In this document: positions 41,905 to 49,813 of the stretch, piece by piece
How positions within the stretch are numbered: the stretch's first letter is position 1
How the letters are laid out: each line of letters opens with the position of its first letter
Source of the DNA: Myxococcales bacterium
GTDB taxonomy: Bacteria; Myxococcota; UBA727; VGSZ01
DNA length: 52,387 bases
Direction: 5' to 3'
Assembly (NCBI GenBank): GCA_023248635.1
Contig: JAHFED010000039.1
Location: 1-52,387, forward strand
The notes under the pieces: model-generated
Told to the model about the DNA's origin: nothing
Database searches by the model: none
What the model saw: the letters and a program-made list of their open reading frames with translations, nothing else
Program-made: the position numbers and the translations under genes

Positions 41905-44475
41905 ATGTCCTCGTTCGCAGACTTCGCGCTCCTCGCGGCCATCCCCAGCTACGGTGGCGTCGAGCTCTTGCGCGCCCAGCGGGTGTTGCCCTCAGGGCCC
42001 GGGCCCCTGGTGCACTTGGCGCTCTTTGGCCGCAGCGACGCCATCGCCCGCCGCGTCGTCGAGGTCGCCAGCGTCGCCACCAATGTGCGCCATCCGGCGA
42101 TGGAGCGCATTCTCGAGGTCGGACGCTTCGACGGCGTCGTCTACGGCGTCGCTGACCCCACCGAAGGCGTCGACGCCTCGGCCTTGCTTGCCGTCGACAA
42201 CACCCGCCGCCGCGCGCCTCCGGCTGAGCTGGCCGTCGGCATCGCCCTCTCCCTCGCCCGCGTCCTCGGCGCTTTGCACGAGTCGGGCGTGGGCGGTGGG
42301 AGCGTGTTTCCAACGGGACTGAGCCCCGACACCGTCTTTCTCGAGCCCGGCGGCGCGGTGCGCTTGCGCGTGCTGGCGGCGGCGGCGGGAGATCCCGCTG
42401 GACCCGCGCCCTTTCGCGCCCCCGAGGGTCCTTCCTCTCGTGCCGCCGACGTCTATTCGCTGGGCCGTGTCTTGGCTGCCTTGCTCGCCGGGGATCCGGC
42501 GGGGCTCGAAGCGCCGCGCTTGTCGATGGGCTCGCCGCTCTTGCGGCTCTTGCCCCGCATGCTCGACGCACGACCCCACGAGCGCCCAGAGCTGCAAGAG
42601 GTCAGCGGCCGCTTCGACGCCTTGCTGGCCGAGCTGGGCACCACACCCGAGCAAGCGGTCCGCCAGGCTCTTGCCGGCACCTACCGCTCCCTGGTCGTCG
42701 ACTCCGCTGCCGCCGGCTTCTTGCCCGCGCCGCGCATCATCGACGAGATCCGCATGCGCCTGGGCACCGTCTACAGCACCACCCAGCGCCTCTATCCCAT
42801 CGACGGACGCTCGGTTCCCGGTCGGCCCCTCGCCACGCTGCCCCCCTCCACCAGCGACGAAGGGGCAGCGGTCTTCACCGACGCGCGCCAGCAAGCGCGC
42901 TCCAGCAAGAGAGGCAAGACGGCGGCCACCATTCTCATCGCCGACGTCCAGGCGCTGGTCCAGGGCATGACCCCGCGGCCGACGGCGCCCACCAAGCTGA
43001 TGGCCACCGCCGACATTCTCAAGGCCCTGCCCGCGCCGGCGCCAGACGCCGACACGGGCTTCGAGGAGCCGGTGAACCGCACCACCCTCATCGACCCGGC
43101 GGCTTTCGTGCCTTTTGCGCCGCCCGCGGGGCCGACGCCACTGCCGGGTCGGGTGATGCCGCCGCCGCCGCCGCCGCCACCACCCTCGGCGCCCGTCATG
43201 GCCCGGCCGACGCCGCCTTCGCCCTCCGAGTTGAGCGCACCCGTGCTTCGCGCGCCGCCGCCCGCGCCCACGGCCAGTGGACCTGCCTTGGGCAGCCGGA
43301 AGTCCACCGTCGAAGGCGGGATCGGGCAGACGACGGCGGAGCGAAAACGCGCGACGCCAGGAACGGTCTCTGGCAGCTTCCGCGTGGCCGAGCTGCCCCT
43401 GTTGCCCGAAGACCGGCGGGCCGGCCCTGAGGACAGGCGTCAAAGCGCCCGCGCTCCCGCCCCCGACGACTCGTTTCAGGACACGCAGCGTCTTGAACCG
43501 TCAACACGGCAAGCGCAGAGGCACAACGCGCCGACGACGTCGGACCGCGCCGCGCGCCCTGCTGCGAGCCGGCCGCAGCCGACGCCGCCCTCGGATCTCG
43601 ATGCCATGTTCGACGACATCTTCGTCGACGAGGCCGAACGTCCCGAGCGCACGATGATCGCCCCGACTGCCCTGCCCTCGATCTCCCAGGGCGAGACTGC
43701 GAAGCAACGGGCGCATCCGCGCACCGAGGTCGCCAACGCGCCCAGCCGCATGGGCTCGAGCGTCCCGCGCGGCATCACCGGGTTGCAGAGCAACCTGCGA
43801 CCCCAGATCTCCGACGTCGATCAGAGCGAAGACAGCGACGGCGAGCACACGGCCATCATCTCCGCCAACATCCCCACTCTCGACGTCGTCGCTGCCGACC
43901 CCGACGATCCAGAGCCCCTCAACGACAGCGGCGCCTTCGAGATGGTGGGCGACGACGGGCGCACCTTCGACAACGACCACAACCCCTTCAACCAGAGCAC
44001 GCGCATGGTCCCCGGCCAAGCCTTGCAGGTCGCCCGTCCCGCCGACGAAGCCTCCGAAGCGCCGCCGGCCAGCGATCAAGAGGGGGCCACCGAGAGCTTC
44101 ACCGCGGAGCGCATGCGCGAGCTGATGATGAGCGCCGAGAAGTCCTTCCGACCCGGCGGCCCGGCGCGCCCGACGACCGAAGCGCCGCGCCGCATCTCTG
44201 AGCCCTCGGCGCCGATCCCGCGCGCCACCAAGCTTTCGCAGGCGCCGACCCCCGGCCTTCATGTGCTCATGGTGGACGCGCCAGACGGAGCGACCGTGGC
44301 CATCAATGGCAAGGTAGTGGGCACCGGCAAGGTCTCCGTCGACGTCGACGGCAACGCTCGGGCCTTGGTGCGTGTGGAGCTGGCGGGCTTTTCACCCTGG
44401 TCCAGCGTGGTGCAGGTGCAGTCGCGGCCCCGGGTGCGGGTGCGGCCGACGTTGAAGCCCAAACCCGCGCACTGA
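41905..44475 (+). CDS. Kinase-like (pseudokinase) protein with a Pro-rich linker and C-terminal PEGA domain
   Basis: An 856-residue protein. Residues 15-255 look like a Ser/Thr kinase fold: FRAPEGPSSRAADVYSLGRVLAALLAG matches the APE and DxxxxG motifs. The catalytic loop, however, reads GLSPDTVFLEPGG in place of HRDLKPxN, no DFG is seen, and the ATP-binding Lys is not evident, so it is probably inactive. Residues 270-770 are disordered and rich in Pro, Ala and Thr, with a run of ten Pro at about 418-428. The end (residues 795-850, APDGATVAINGKVVGTG) is a PEGA domain, which usually binds envelope or surface layers. There is no signal peptide. It may act with the HAMP-stub protein coded just upstream. 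Confidence 0.8.
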   Translation: MSSFADFALLAAIPSYGGVELLRAQRVLPSGPGPLVHLALFGRSDAIARRVVEVASVATNVRHPAMERILEVGRFDGVVYGVADPTEGVDASALLAVDNTRRRAPPAELAVGIALSLARVLGALHESGVGGGSVFPTGLSPDTVFLEPGGAVRLRVLAAAAGDPAGPAPFRAPEGPSSRAADVYSLGRVLAALLAGDPAGLEAPRLSMGSPLLRLLPRMLDARPHERPELQEVSGRFDALLAELGTTPEQAVRQALAGTYRSLVVDSAAAGFLPAPRIIDEIRMRLGTVYSTTQRLYPIDGRSVPGRPLATLPPSTSDEGAAVFTDARQQARSSKRGKTAATILIADVQALVQGMTPRPTAPTKLMATADILKALPAPAPDADTGFEEPVNRTTLIDPAAFVPFAPPAGPTPLPGRVMPPPPPPPPPSAPVMARPTPPSPSELSAPVLRAPPPAPTASGPALGSRKSTVEGGIGQTTAERKRATPGTVSGSFRVAELPLLPEDRRAGPEDRRQSARAPAPDDSFQDTQRLEPSTRQAQRHNAPTTSDRAARPAASRPQPTPPSDLDAMFDDIFVDEAERPERTMIAPTALPSISQGETAKQRAHPRTEVANAPSRMGSSVPRGITGLQSNLRPQISDVDQSEDSDGEHTAIISANIPTLDVVAADPDDPEPLNDSGAFEMVGDDGRTFDNDHNPFNQSTRMVPGQALQVARPADEASEAPPASDQEGATESFTAERMRELMMSAEKSFRPGGPARPTTEAPRRISEPSAPIPRATKLSQAPTPGLHVLMVDAPDGATVAINGKVVGTGKVSVDVDGNARALVRVELAGFSPWSSVVQVQSRPRVRVRPTLKPKPAH

Positions 44476-44490
44476 GGTCGCCGCGCGGAG

Positions 44491-44622
44491 CAATACATCG
44501 CCGCCAGGCGATGAACCTGTAGAGAATTCATTGCCGCAGGCGATGAACCTGTAGACAATTCACCGACACGCGAAGCGCTGTCGGTGAATTCTCCGACAGC
44601 GCTTCGCGTGTCGGTGAATTCT
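44491..44622. repeat. Dispersed 3'-end repeat, copy B (duplicated core plus 27-bp inverted repeat)
   Basis: The unit CATCGCCGCCAGGCGATGAA...CCTGTAGA-AATTC occurs twice in tandem (44496-44558), followed by an inverted repeat with perfect 27-base arms at 44558-44584 and 44593-44619 around TGAATTCT. The arms hold ATTCACCGACA and TGTCGG. Copies A (9190-9265) and C (48742-48781) have parts of it. It lies 15 bases after the pseudokinase stop. The remainder of the 342-base gap carries one more hairpin at 44652-44673. Confidence 0.85.
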
Positions 44623-44651
44623 CTGCCGATCCTGTTCTTCGCGCGCTTCGG

Positions 44652-44673
44652 GGAGCACCCACGGGGTTGCTCC
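44652..44673. terminator. Hairpin after the repeat block, possible terminator
   Basis: GGAGCA at 44652 pairs with TGCTCC ending at 44673, and the inside (CCC-ACG-GGG) pairs too. The stem is GC-rich but has no T-run after it. It is about 180 bases after the pseudokinase stop and 145 before the next start. Confidence 0.3.
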
Positions 44674-44817
44674 CTCGCTGAGCCCACGACGCCGATCAGG
44701 CCGAGCGGAGCAACGACTGGCGCGCAAGCCTTCGGACCAAGCTGCACCGCCGGGCCTGCAATCTCGCCAACCCGTCGGGCTCCGGGCTAGCTTTCGACAC
44801 CCACCGAGAGGAACCCG

Positions 44818-45216
44818 ATGACCCGCATCAAACAGCCGCCACCGCTCATGACCAAAAGCGTGACCGACCTGACCACCGATCTCCTGGCGAACCCGGCGAT
44901 CAACCGCGGGGGCAACGACTACTCGGCGTACCTGCGCAGCCGCGACCCGAGCATTCCCATGAACAAGGTGGCCCACCAAACCAAGATGGACGTGCGTGAG
45001 GTCCGCAAGCTCGTCAGCGCCATCGCCAACCTGCCGCCCGCGTGGCGCAGCGGCGTGGTCAGCGAGCTCCACAAGCGCAGCGAGTCGAAGGACCGCTTCG
45101 GCTCCCTCGCGCTCTCGGAAAACGCCGCCAAGGAGCTGAACGCTTTTGCCAAGAAGGCCGGCGTCGATGTCAGCTTCAACCACGGGCAGGCGCGCCCCAT
45201 CCACCCCGTCGGCTGA
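44818..45216 (+). CDS. Small protein of unknown function
   Basis: A 132-residue soluble, basic protein with no signal. AGAGGA lies seven bases before the ATG, so the start is well supported. The middle (NKVAHQTKMDVREVRKLVSAIANLPP) looks like a helix-turn-helix-type helix pair, and SALSENAAKELNAFAKKAGV-like text follows. DNA binding is possible but not shown. The following gene starts three bases after the stop. Confidence 0.65.
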   Translation: MTRIKQPPPLMTKSVTDLTTDLLANPAINRGGNDYSAYLRSRDPSIPMNKVAHQTKMDVREVRKLVSAIANLPPAWRSGVVSELHKRSESKDRFGSLALSENAAKELNAFAKKAGVDVSFNHGQARPIHPVG

Positions 45217-45219
45217 GCG

Positions 45220-45624
45220 ATGGCCAGCGATGAGCCGAGCCCCGAGCAGCTCCGCCGGCTCGTCGACGCCCTCCTCACCGACCTCGGCATCCCCGTCGAG
45301 GCGTCCGCTGCAGCGTTTGACCCTGCGCCGGCTTCGGCGGGACATGTGCCACCCCACCCTTCGACGCCTCCTCTGGCGTCGGCGCCAGAGCGCTTTTGGG
45401 CCGCTCTCGAGCAGGCTGCGGCAGGCGGTACCGCGCTTGAGCTGCGCGCCGGCAAGATCCGCGGCGAAGTCACCAAGGCCGAGGCCCAGCGCGCGTTGCG
45501 CCTGCTTGACGAGCTGCCGCCCGAGCTCCGCAGGGCCGCAGCGCGGAGCGCGCTTGAGGGGGCTTGGGCCAAGACGCTCTCGCCCGCGGCTCGCGAGCTG
45601 ATCGAAGCGGCCGCATCGCCATAG
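45220..45624 (+). CDS. Small acidic/Ala-rich protein of unknown function
   Basis: This is a 134-residue protein. The N-terminus has a helix (EQLRRLVDALLTDLG), the middle (about 33-57) is Pro/Ala/Ser-rich and disordered, and the C-terminal half is helical (AEAQRALRLLDELPPELRR). It is placed three bases after the preceding gene, which points to coexpression. No family recognised. Confidence 0.6.
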   Translation: MASDEPSPEQLRRLVDALLTDLGIPVEASAAAFDPAPASAGHVPPHPSTPPLASAPERFWAALEQAAAGGTALELRAGKIRGEVTKAEAQRALRLLDELPPELRRAAARSALEGAWAKTLSPAARELIEAAASP

Positions 45625-45694
45625 GCGCCGGGCTCGGTGCGCCCTTGGTCCACTCGTGTCGGCGCCACTTGGTCGTTGTCGGAGGCGGAGCATC

Positions 45695-46507
45695 GTGAGG
45701 CGCAGTCGAAAGCTCGTGCCGCTCCGCCGGGGCGACGACGCAACCCGACGGACGCGTCAGGCCTTGCAGGAGCGTGCGGCTGCCGTCGATTTGCTCGCCG
45801 GGGTCGGCTCCTTGCCCGTTTGTCCAGAGGCCGCGCGCTTTTGGAGTGAGCGGGCATGGAGTGAGTTGGCCGCGGTGCCGGCGATGTCGCAAACGGCGCT
45901 GGCCCTGGTGCGCGACAGCGCCGACCTTGATTCGCTCGGGGCGATGATGCAGATCGGCGCCGACGAGGTACGGCACACCGAGCTGTCCCGCGACGTCGCC
46001 AACGGCCTCGGCGGCTACGTCGAGCTGATTCCTGCGGATGCGGCGTGGGAGCCGGCGCTCCTGGGCGAAGCGTCGTCGATGCCCTTGCCCTTTTGGATCG
46101 TCGCCAACGGCTGCATCTCGGAGACCCTTTCGCTGGAGCTCCTGCGCGCCCGCCTCGCCTACGCCGGACAGCCGACGATCCACGCCGTCCTCTCGACCAT
46201 CGTCAAGGACGAAGCCGTACACCAACGCATCGGGTGGCAGCTCGCGGCCCGCGTGTTGCCCGACGTGTCGCGCGCGGTGAAGCGCGAGCTGGCCGGGTAC
46301 GCGCGCGCGATGTTCGAGCTGATCACAAAGACCTTTGCGACGACGGGTCTGCCGCCCCGCTCACGGCGCGAAGCGCGGCGCATCCGCGAGGTGACGGCCG
46401 CAGCGGGTTTGGGTGCGTGCCCGCCCGACGAGGCCGACCAACTCAGCCACGCCACCGTCGCCGACCACATCGTCCCGCGGCTGCGGAAACTCGGCATCGA
46501 CCTTTGA
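45695..46507 (+). CDS. Ferritin-like diiron domain protein
   Basis: This is a 270-residue protein. Two ExxH motifs, DEVRHTE (about residue 92) and DEAVHQR (about 170), with a further Glu in CISETLSLELL between them, fit a four-helix ferritin-like diiron fold. Such domains oxidise or hydroxylate substrates, or store iron. The specific reaction is not readable. GTG 45695 has GGAG upstream and is preferred to GTG 45656. The stop codon at 46505-46507 falls inside the first unit of the 35-bp repeat array, so the last few bases of the gene were shaped by the repeat, or the repeat begins in coding DNA. Confidence 0.75.
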   Translation: MRRSRKLVPLRRGDDATRRTRQALQERAAAVDLLAGVGSLPVCPEAARFWSERAWSELAAVPAMSQTALALVRDSADLDSLGAMMQIGADEVRHTELSRDVANGLGGYVELIPADAAWEPALLGEASSMPLPFWIVANGCISETLSLELLRARLAYAGQPTIHAVLSTIVKDEAVHQRIGWQLAARVLPDVSRAVKRELAGYARAMFELITKTFATTGLPPRSRREARRIREVTAAAGLGACPPDEADQLSHATVADHIVPRLRKLGIDL

Positions 46508-46695
46508 GCCGAGCCAACGGCTCAAAGCAGGAAGCACTTTGAGCCGTGCCAACGGCTCAAAGCAGGAAGCACTTTGAGCCGTGCCAACGGCTCAAAGCAG
46601 GAAGCACTTTGAGCCGTGCCAACGGCTCAAAGCAGGAAGCGAAGCACTTTGAGCTGTGCCGGCGGCTCCAGCGGGAAGTGCAAAGCAGCTGAAGC
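46503..46695. repeat. 35-bp hairpin tandem array 1
   Basis: The units start at 46503, 46538, 46573 and 46608. Each has TTTGAGCCG, then TGCCAA (GAGCCAA in the first), then CGGCTCAAA, then GCAGGAAGCAC. The arms pair perfectly over nine bases. The fourth unit has a five-base insertion (GAAGC), and a degenerate fifth begins at 46648. The array fills the space between two convergent genes and overlaps the ferritin-like stop codon. There are no variable spacers, so it is not CRISPR. Confidence 0.92.
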
Positions 46696-47088
46696 CTACT
46701 TCAGGCGCTTGAGGCGCTCTTGTTTGCGCAGCATGGCCTCGCTGCGCCTCTTTTCGAACTCGGCCTTTTCCTTCTGCTCCGACAGCGGCGTCTTTTCGGG
46801 TCCGGACCCCTTGGGCAGCTTGTCCTTGAGGCGCTCGACGCGTTTGCGGAAGGCCACGGGATCGCAGTTGGGACACTCGATGAAGAGGAAAGGGCGCCCC
46901 TGCTCGATGAGGATGTTCGGCTTGTACAGAGTACCGGCGCACGAAGGACAGCCGATGTCCTGAGAGCAGTAGCCGTAGGAAAGGGGCAGATCACCGTTGC
47001 ATTGGATCTGTTTGTTCTTCTTGTGGGTGGCGTAGTTCTGCCAGGGGCACTGGTCGAGGTTGCGACGCAGCTCGGTCTTTCCGCGCAT
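46696..47088 (-). CDS. Cys-rich small protein, probably zinc-binding
   Basis: This is a 130-residue protein. Cys residues occur as QCPWQNY, IQCNGD, YGYCSQDIGCPSCAG and IECPNCDP, which can make one or two zinc sites. The last 45 residues are highly charged, with repeated Lys/Glu (EKAEFEKRRSEAMLRKQER), likely a helix. Absence of a signal peptide suggests a cytoplasmic place. The ATG at 47088 has GGCGGG close upstream. No family recognised. Confidence 0.65.
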   Translation of the reverse strand: MRGKTELRRNLDQCPWQNYATHKKNKQIQCNGDLPLSYGYCSQDIGCPSCAGTLYKPNILIEQGRPFLFIECPNCDPVAFRKRVERLKDKLPKGSGPEKTPLSEQKEKAEFEKRRSEAMLRKQERLKRLK

Positions 47089-47135
47089 CCCGCCAGCCTA
47101 TGCCAACGCTGCTCGGTTCGTCGCCAAGCTCGCTT

Positions 47136-47350
47136 CATCCCGCGTCCGATTGATGTTCGACCACGTTCTGAGATGGCAAAGACGCGGGATGATGCGCGTG
47201 GAGCGCGCCCGCGGAACGCGGAGTTGGTGGGGGGCCCCGCGTCCGGCTCCGCCGGCGCGGGGGGAGGTCTGCACCAGACCTCCCAGAAGAGCATCCCCGA
47301 CGGCTCTGAACGAGACCGCTCCGCGGTCGAAGTTCAGAGCCGTCGGGGAT
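47136..47350. repeat. Dispersed structured element, copy 2 (215 bp)
   Basis: This is the second copy of the element at 40271-40447. Here the outer right-hand arms are ATCCCCGACGGCTCTGAAC and its exact complement, a perfect 19-base pairing around GACCGC-TCC-GCGGTC. The left CATCCCGCGTC pairs with GACGCGGGATG. About 38 bases are extra in the middle, a GC-rich hairpin (CGCGTCCGGC...GGCGCG). It ends on the first base of the minus-strand stop codon of the SUMF1-like gene. Confidence 0.82.
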
Positions 47351-48186
47351 CAGTCGGCGACGCCGCGGGCGCAGCGAAAGCCGAAGTGGTGAAAGATCGG
47401 GCTGTTCTTGGGGGTATGCGGACGACGGTGCCACGTCGTCAACTGCTCGGCCGGCCAATACCAGGAACCTCCCCGCACCACGCGCTCGGATGCCCCCGGG
47501 CACACCTCGGCGCCGCCGCAGGGTCCCTTGGGATCGACGCCGGCGCAGGCGGCGCCGCACTCTTTCCACGAGGAAGAAAACCAGTCGGCCACCCACTCCC
47601 AAGAGTTGCCGGCCATGTCGTAAAGCCCGTATTGCGTCGCGGGACGGGAGCCGACGGCATCGGGTCGGCCGGTGTCGGCATGGCTCTTTGACTTTTGCTT
47701 GATTCCGCAGGATCGACCGCGTTCATCCATATATACAGCCCGGGCACAGGTCGCCGGCTCGTTGCCCCAAGGGAAGGTCCTGCCGTCGACGCCGCGGGCG
47801 GCTTTCTCCCATTCGGCCTCTGTGGGCAAGCGCTTTTCGTGCGCTTCGCAGTATTGTTTTGCGTGGTACCAGGACACCCCCGTAATGGGTTGCAGCGGGG
47901 CGTCGAAGTCCTGATAGTTGGGCCCCGCTTTGGCGCAGCGCCCTTCGGCCATGCAGGCGCGGTAGTCGACGACGGTGACCTCGTTTTTGTCCATCAAGAA
48001 GGTCTGCACCCACACCGTCGACTGCGGCGTCGCGGCTTTGTTGCCTTTGCCTGCGTCCTTGGGGTTCACGCCGCGCAGGAAGGGACCACCGGGCACGCAG
48101 GCCATATCGGCGGGGGCCGAGGGACAGGCCGAGATCGCAGGCGTCGGCGTCGTCGTCGTCAGCAGCAGCAGGCAGAGCTCGATCAC
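47350..48186 (-). CDS. Secreted SUMF1/FGE-like domain protein without the active-site Cys
   Basis: A 278-residue protein with a short signal-like N-terminus. The fold is that of formylglycine-generating enzymes: MACVPGGPFLRG, DKNEVTVVDYRAC, PITGVSWYHAKQYCEAH, RLPTEAEWEKAARG, YDMAGNSWEWVADWF, RVVRGGSWYW, then FGFRCARG. Real FGE enzymes carry two Cys in the GGSW...C region. Here GGSWYWPAEQLTTWHRRP has none, so the domain probably binds ligand or protein instead of making formylglycine. The GTG start overlaps the stop of the upstream lipoprotein (GTGA). It is the last gene of the glpK operon. Confidence 0.85.
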   Translation of the reverse strand: MIELCLLLLTTTTPTPAISACPSAPADMACVPGGPFLRGVNPKDAGKGNKAATPQSTVWVQTFLMDKNEVTVVDYRACMAEGRCAKAGPNYQDFDAPLQPITGVSWYHAKQYCEAHEKRLPTEAEWEKAARGVDGRTFPWGNEPATCARAVYMDERGRSCGIKQKSKSHADTGRPDAVGSRPATQYGLYDMAGNSWEWVADWFSSSWKECGAACAGVDPKGPCGGAEVCPGASERVVRGGSWYWPAEQLTTWHRRPHTPKNSPIFHHFGFRCARGVAD

Positions 48187-48731
48187 GGGGCGCCCAACTT
48201 CTGCGCGAGCCCACCCAGCAAGCCCTGCATCTTGGCGGCGTTGGCATCGACTGCTTTTTCGGGACTGATGCCCATGACCTGCAGTTGCCCGAAATACTGC
48301 GCCTTGAGCTCACGGCTTTGGGGGTCCACGGCGCGGGTGTCGACGACGACGCTGAAGCTGTTCATGGACGCGCCCAGCACGCTGTCGGCCACCTTGGGCG
48401 CTGCGGTCACGGTGATGTGTCCGAGCACGAGCAGCTCGTCTTTCTGCTTCACCCGACGCAGGCGAAAGCCGTCGGTGTCGCGCGCAAAGGCCGCGCGATC
48501 GGCGTCGCTGAGCTCGATGACGACGTAATCGGGAGCCGGGAAGGTGGGCGCGATGCGCGTCAACAGCGACATCGTCACGGGCGGGATCGGCGCCGCTGGC
48601 GGTCGCCCGACGTCGACCAGACTCTGCTTGGCCTCCAGGGCCGCCACGCGCTCGATGAGGGGACCCACGCGCGGATCCTGGCAGCCAGCGACAACGACGA
48701 CGACGACGATGCTGAACGCCTTTGTGCTCAC
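48183..48731 (-). CDS. Lipoprotein of unknown function
   Basis: This is a 182-residue protein. The signal STKAFSIVVVVVVAGC is a run of six Val, coded by GTC repeats, followed by a lipobox. After a short helix (IERVAALEAKQSL) comes a domain with APDYVVIELSDADRAAFA, LRRVKQKDELLVLGHITV and NSFSVVVDTRAVDPQSR. No family is recognised. Both ends overlap the neighbours (GTGA twice), so it is translated in chain with them. Confidence 0.75.
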   Translation of the reverse strand: MSTKAFSIVVVVVVAGCQDPRVGPLIERVAALEAKQSLVDVGRPPAAPIPPVTMSLLTRIAPTFPAPDYVVIELSDADRAAFARDTDGFRLRRVKQKDELLVLGHITVTAAPKVADSVLGASMNSFSVVVDTRAVDPQSRELKAQYFGQLQVMGISPEKAVDANAAKMQGLLGGLAQKLGAP

Positions 48732-49813
48732 GGGGTCGCCGGAATTTCGTCGCCGCCACGCGATGAACCTGAAGACAATTCGGCCTTGGGCTTGACTGCC
48801 TTGGTCTTGCCGGCTTTCTCGGCGGCGACGCGGGCCTCAAAAGCGGCCTTGGTCTCAGCCGGCGACGTCGACGTGAGCTTGCTGGTGCCCTTTTCGGTGT
48901 CGGCGGGGGCCCACAGCAGGATCTGCCGCGAGGCCCACACCAACGGGTCTTTGGCGAAGGCCTGGAAGCTCAGCCCGCTCTGCACTCCATAGTGATATGA
49001 ATTCCCATCTTTCAGGTAGGGAAGACTCACCCAACCGTGGGTGCGAAGGACCACGCTATCGCCGTCGAACGGCAGCGACGCAAAATTCTCGCGCGTTGAT
49101 TTCTTATACATGAAATATTGCTCTGCATTGGACAAATACAGAGTTCGAATCGGCAGCGCCGCCGTCACAGCCGCCGCCGCGATGGCCTTCATGGTTTGGT
49201 TCGCGGTGAGGTCGCCCCGCACCGCGAAGGCCCGCCCCGAAGTCACGAGCTCGCGCAGGTAGGCATATTGAGCGTCGTCGGTGAGGAAAAAAGTGAGGCC
49301 CTTGGCTCCCATCTGCGTTTCGAGGCGGGCAAAGCGTCTCTCGATGTTCCAGCGCGCCACCTTGAGGGCCTCGAGAGCGCCCGTCCGCACGCCGACGGGC
49401 AAGGCCAGCACGCCCTCACGCAACCCCTTGCGGGACTTGTCGAGCCAGAGAGCCTTGAACTCCTCTTTGGTGGCCGCCTTGGCGAAGGCCACGAGATAGA
49501 CATGCTGGAGGTCGACGATGGCCTGATCGAAATCCATCAACACGACGACCCGTGGCTTCGACCAACCCGCCAAGAGCCAGTTTTGTTCGGCGCCTACGCC
49601 GACGTGGACGCCGCCTTTGTCTTTGACGTCGTCGTAAAAGACGTCGAGGCGGTCTTCGTTGCCGATCCAGTAGTGCGCGCCTCGCGTGATCTCGGCGGGC
49701 GCGGGGTCGGCGGGGAGGGAAGCGAAGCCCGAGAGATTGGGTCCGGGGGGCAACAGAGGTGCGGGCGGGGAGAGAGACGCCAGGCCAGCGACGACGACGA
49801 CGACGTTGATCAT
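48728..49813 (-). CDS. Secreted protein, LIC_10091-like
   Basis: This is a 361-residue protein with a short Val-rich signal (MINVVVVVAGLAS). The mature part has GVGAEQNWLLAGWSKPRVVVLMDFDQ, then LSNAEQYFMYKK, FASLPFDGDSVVLRTHGW and YHYGVQSGLSFQ. The NAEQY and SF-DxDSVVLR-like pieces recall a family of probable methyltransferase-like proteins called LIC_10091, but this is from memory and the match is partial. The ATG at 49813 overlaps the glpK stop (TGATG). The last 14 or so residues (AELSSGSSRGGDEIP) are coded by the dispersed repeat C, which appears to have replaced the original end. Confidence 0.72.
   Translation of the reverse strand: MINVVVVVAGLASLSPPAPLLPPGPNLSGFASLPADPAPAEITRGAHYWIGNEDRLDVFYDDVKDKGGVHVGVGAEQNWLLAGWSKPRVVVLMDFDQAIVDLQHVYLVAFAKAATKEEFKALWLDKSRKGLREGVLALPVGVRTGALEALKVARWNIERRFARLETQMGAKGLTFFLTDDAQYAYLRELVTSGRAFAVRGDLTANQTMKAIAAAAVTAALPIRTLYLSNAEQYFMYKKSTRENFASLPFDGDSVVLRTHGWVSLPYLKDGNSYHYGVQSGLSFQAFAKDPLVWASRQILLWAPADTEKGTSKLTSTSPAETKAAFEARVAAEKAGKTKAVKPKAELSSGSSRGGDEIPATP
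48742..48781. repeat. Dispersed 3'-end repeat, copy C (inside coding DNA)
   Basis: CGCCGCCACGCGATGAACCT and GAAGACAATTC follow the core of copies A and B. The palindromic second half is missing. It lies within the end of the gene at 48728-49813 and supplies its last codons. Confidence 0.65.

Noticed and set aside
46503-46695. The 35-bp array as a CRISPR locus
   Set aside because: The units follow one another without variable spacers, the joint sequence is constant, and there are no cas genes.
47350-48186. SUMF1-like protein as a true formylglycine-generating (sulfatase-maturing) enzyme
   Set aside because: Both catalytic Cys are missing, and no sulfatase gene is nearby.
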